A stretch of DNA of 16,553 nt from an uncultured Dialister sp. (GTDB lineage Bacteria; Bacillota; Negativicutes; Veillonellales; Dialisteraceae), in contig NZ_UPZP01000043.1 of the NCBI RefSeq assembly GCF_900538805.1, forward strand, positions 1-16,553, given 5' to 3'. The notes below the pieces were generated by a model that saw only the letters and a program-made list of their open reading frames with translations, was not told the DNA's origin and ran no database searches. Below are positions 14,622-16,553 of this stretch, piece by piece. The stretch's first letter is position 1. The number at the start of each line of letters is the position of its first letter. A program made the position numbers and the translations under genes.

Positions 14622-16166
14622 TTATCCTTTCATCACTGTGCCGTCGGCCAGTTTGATGGTGTGGCCGTTGTAGTTGATGGTGCCCAGATTGGTGACAGTG
14701 GTGACTTCGCTGTCTTCGGTGAGGTTCCAGGTGGAGCCTGCTGCGATGAAGATGTCGGCGTTGGTATGGTAGGCAGCGCCGTTCTGGGCGTTGGGGACGA
14801 TGTGGATGGCACCGTTCCAGGTGGAGCTGTCGGTGATGTTCATGTTCACGTCGGAGATGGAGTCCACCAGGATGTTACCGGTGAGGTTCTGTTTCACGAG
14901 AACCAGCTGCAGGTGGCCGCCGTTGCTGCCGGGGTCGCCCCAGCCGAAGGAGCCGTCGTTGCCGGTGACGGTGAATACGGGAAGGGAGGGGTCCTGCTGG
15001 ATGGTGGTATTTTCCAGGGTGACTCTGCCGTGGGTGCTGGTGACGAGGAACATGCCGCCTTTATGGGAGATAATGGTGGAGTCCTTGGCGTTGAACTGCT
15101 GGGTGCCCATGGTGCCGATGGCGTTTTCGTCGGAGTAGAGGACGATGTTGTAGGGCACGGAGTTTGTTTCATTTCCTTCCAGGGTGGAGTTTTCCAGGGA
15201 CAGGGTGTCGTTGTTTTTAATGACTGCCGCTTTGGTGGCCTGGGCGTTCACGGTGCTTCCGGTCAAGGTAACGTCACCGGTGGTGTATACGCCGTGGGAT
15301 TCCTGTCCGGTGGTGGTAAAATGGCTGTTTTCTGCCAGGATGATGCCGCCATTTTTGGAAACTTTAATGGCCGGAGAGCCGTAGCCGGTGGTGGAGGCGG
15401 TGGTGTTTGCCAGTTTCATCATGGCCTTTTCAGCAGCTTCCGCTGCGGGGGCGAAGTTTCCTGTGGTGTCTACGGTGGAGTCGGTGAGGTTGATGTAGGT
15501 GCCTTTGCTGTAGCCGTAGGCTCCGGCAGCGCCGTTTCCTGTGGTGGAAATCTTGGTATCGGAGAAGGCGCCGTGGCCGCCATGGGTGACGAGGAGGGCG
15601 GCGTTCTTGCCGTAGAGATCGGAATTGGTAACGTCGTCTACGTCGCCGGATTTGGTAATGGTATCGCCTTTGGCGCTGATGTAGGCCATGGATACGCGGA
15701 GGGCGTTTTCGTTGGCCTTGGTGGAGGTATAGGTCATGCCGTCGTAGGTGCCGTCGCTGTCGATTTCATTGGCCGCATCGCCCTGGTCGGCGGTGTACTT
15801 GGCTGCCGGTGCGGGCTCCGGTTCCGGCTCCGGCTCTGGTTCCGGCTCCGGTTCGGGGAGGGGCTCCGGTTCAGGAGCCGGCTGTTCTACTACCGGCTTC
15901 GGCGCTTCCGGGGACAGGTTCTTGAAGGTGCCTGATTCCACCGATTTTTCCACGTCCGGAAGGGTGAGAGACAGGCCTTTCAAAAGGGCGTCGGTGTAAT
16001 TCACCTCCGGCGCCTTGGCAGCTGTGTCCGCGGTCTGTGCAGCAGCATCGGCTTCCTTCAGTGCATTCACAACAGGTGCCGAATTGTCTTCTGCCCATAC
16101 AGAGGGGACTCCCACGCCGGCAACGGCCAGCGCGCAGAGAAGAGCAGCGATTTTACTATGTTTCAT
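14622..16166 (-). CDS. Secreted beta-helix (autotransporter passenger-like) protein with Glu-Pro linker, no anchor seen
   Basis: A 514-residue exported protein. Residues 1-25 are a standard signal peptide (MKHSKIAALLCALAVAGVGV, cleavage after VWA); Cys11 is not in a good lipobox. Residues 26-95 are Ala/acidic and probably helical. Residues 96-120 are an (EP)n stretch, encoded by a hexamer-like DNA repeat near 15811-15885. From about 140 to the end the sequence is Thr/Asn/Gly-rich with short strand repeats (LTDSTVDTTGN, LTGSTVNAQ, LENSTLEGN, LENTTIQQD, INYNGHTIKLADGT), the pattern of a right-handed parallel beta-helix seen in pectin-lyase-like folds and autotransporter passengers. No C-terminal barrel, sortase signal or SLH domain is present. 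The start is set by AGAGGAAA six to eight bases upstream. Monocistronic with a close terminator. Function unknown; adhesin-like passenger or periplasmic protein are both possible. Confidence 0.8.
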   Translation of the reverse strand: MKHSKIAALLCALAVAGVGVPSVWAEDNSAPVVNALKEADAAAQTADTAAKAPEVNYTDALLKGLSLTLPDVEKSVESGTFKNLSPEAPKPVVEQPAPEPEPLPEPEPEPEPEPEPEPAPAAKYTADQGDAANEIDSDGTYDGMTYTSTKANENALRVSMAYISAKGDTITKSGDVDDVTNSDLYGKNAALLVTHGGHGAFSDTKISTTGNGAAGAYGYSKGTYINLTDSTVDTTGNFAPAAEAAEKAMMKLANTTASTTGYGSPAIKVSKNGGIILAENSHFTTTGQESHGVYTTGDVTLTGSTVNAQATKAAVIKNNDTLSLENSTLEGNETNSVPYNIVLYSDENAIGTMGTQQFNAKDSTIISHKGGMFLVTSTHGRVTLENTTIQQDPSLPVFTVTGNDGSFGWGDPGSNGGHLQLVLVKQNLTGNILVDSISDVNMNITDSSTWNGAIHIVPNAQNGAAYHTNADIFIAAGSTWNLTEDSEVTTVTNLGTINYNGHTIKLADGTVMKG

Positions 16167-16208
16167 ATATTTCCTCTTTTCTAAATAAAGGTCCTATAAA
16201 CCTATGCT

Positions 16209-16239
16209 ATCATAATCCAATAATTTTATTTTACATCAA
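16209..16239 (-). promoter_or_regulatory. Candidate promoter of the beta-helix gene
   Basis: TTGATG (16234-16239) and TATGAT (16209-16214) on the minus strand, each near consensus but with a 19-bp spacer. The surrounding DNA is strongly AT-rich, unlike the adjoining repeats. The leader would be about 35 nt. Confidence 0.35.
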
Positions 16240-16261
16240 ATACCAATGATTGTCATGTAAA

Positions 16262-16553
16262 TTTTATATGGGCCGCGCTGCGCCCCGGTTCAGAGGGTTC
16301 GGCCTCTTTTTATTGGTGGGCGCCATGAGGCACGCCTTCGGCGTGAGGGTTCAAAAGGTTCAAAGGGTTCTTAGGGTTCAAAAGGTTGTGGTATCGCCTA
16401 CGGCGATGAGTATGTATGGCTGCTCCGCAGCCTTGGTGGGCGCCCTTTAAATGATGAAGGGCGCCTCTTATGATAAAACCATACAACCGCGCCCTTGGCG
16501 CGAAGGGAAAACATGCAAACCGGGCTGGCGCCCGTTGGAAATGCACCCCTTCT
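16262..16553. repeat. Intergenic mosaic repeat cluster F, running off the window
   Basis: Contains the second copy (16331-16465) of the 135-bp segment at 12789-12924, then the linker array CTTATGATAAAACC, GCGCC-CTT-GGCGC, GGAAAACATGCAAACCGGGC and TGGAAATGCACCCC matching 767-848 and 3680-3750. No credible gene. Confidence 0.8.

Noticed and set aside
14661..15935. 424-residue plus-strand frame antisense to the beta-helix gene
   Set aside because: Gly/Val-rich shadow; the minus frame has a signal peptide, ribosome site and terminator.

Overview
The window looks like chromosome from a diderm Firmicute of the Negativicutes (Dialister/Megasphaera/Acidaminococcus type; genus not settled). Reasons: a trimeric autotransporter with an ESPR-type signal and a YadA barrel, which needs an outer membrane, lies beside genes with strong Firmicute-style AAAGGAGG ribosome binding sites and low-GC-type promoters. 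Base composition is moderate. No rRNA, tRNA, CRISPR array or complete IS was seen.

Layout: (1) 1-1690: two terminator-like hairpins, a possible broken gene and a long block of intergenic mosaic repeats. (2) 1700-3393, minus strand: a two-gene operon, mtaB (tRNA t6A37 methylthiotransferase) then a HIT-family hydrolase, with an extended -10 promoter so close to mtaB that the mRNA may be leaderless. (3) 3430-4345: repeats. (4) 4414-6693, plus strand: a 759-residue LuxR-type regulator with an NTF2/SnoaL-like N-terminus where MalT relatives carry an ATPase. (5) 6694-7260: repeats and the autotransporter terminator. (6) 7266-11894, minus strand: a 1542-residue trimeric autotransporter adhesin with a coiled coil after its barrel, preceded by a long leader. 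(7) 11895-13018: AT-rich non-coding DNA with palindromes and a 20-bp tandem repeat, then repeats. (8) 13071-14129, minus strand: an Rpn-family PD-(D/E)XK nuclease with a well-formed internal start that could yield an 87-residue C-terminal protein. (9) 14225-14577: repeats. (10) 14622-16166, minus strand: a secreted beta-helix protein with a Glu-Pro linker and no visible anchor. (11) 16262-16553: repeats.

The genes do not form one pathway: tRNA modification/nucleotide housekeeping, an orphan sensor-regulator, two surface or exported proteins and a selfish or defence-like nuclease. What unites the window is the repeat family between the transcription units. It is built from conserved linkers joined by short GC-rich hairpins whose arms differ between copies while pairing is kept. 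The clearest part is an element present five times, with a similar loop and similar flanks but three different sets of perfectly paired 9-nt arms. These repeats, the possible intragenic Rpn antitoxin, the SnoaL-MalT-like fusion and the post-barrel coiled coil are the observations most worth following. All calls come from reading the sequence; no database search was run.
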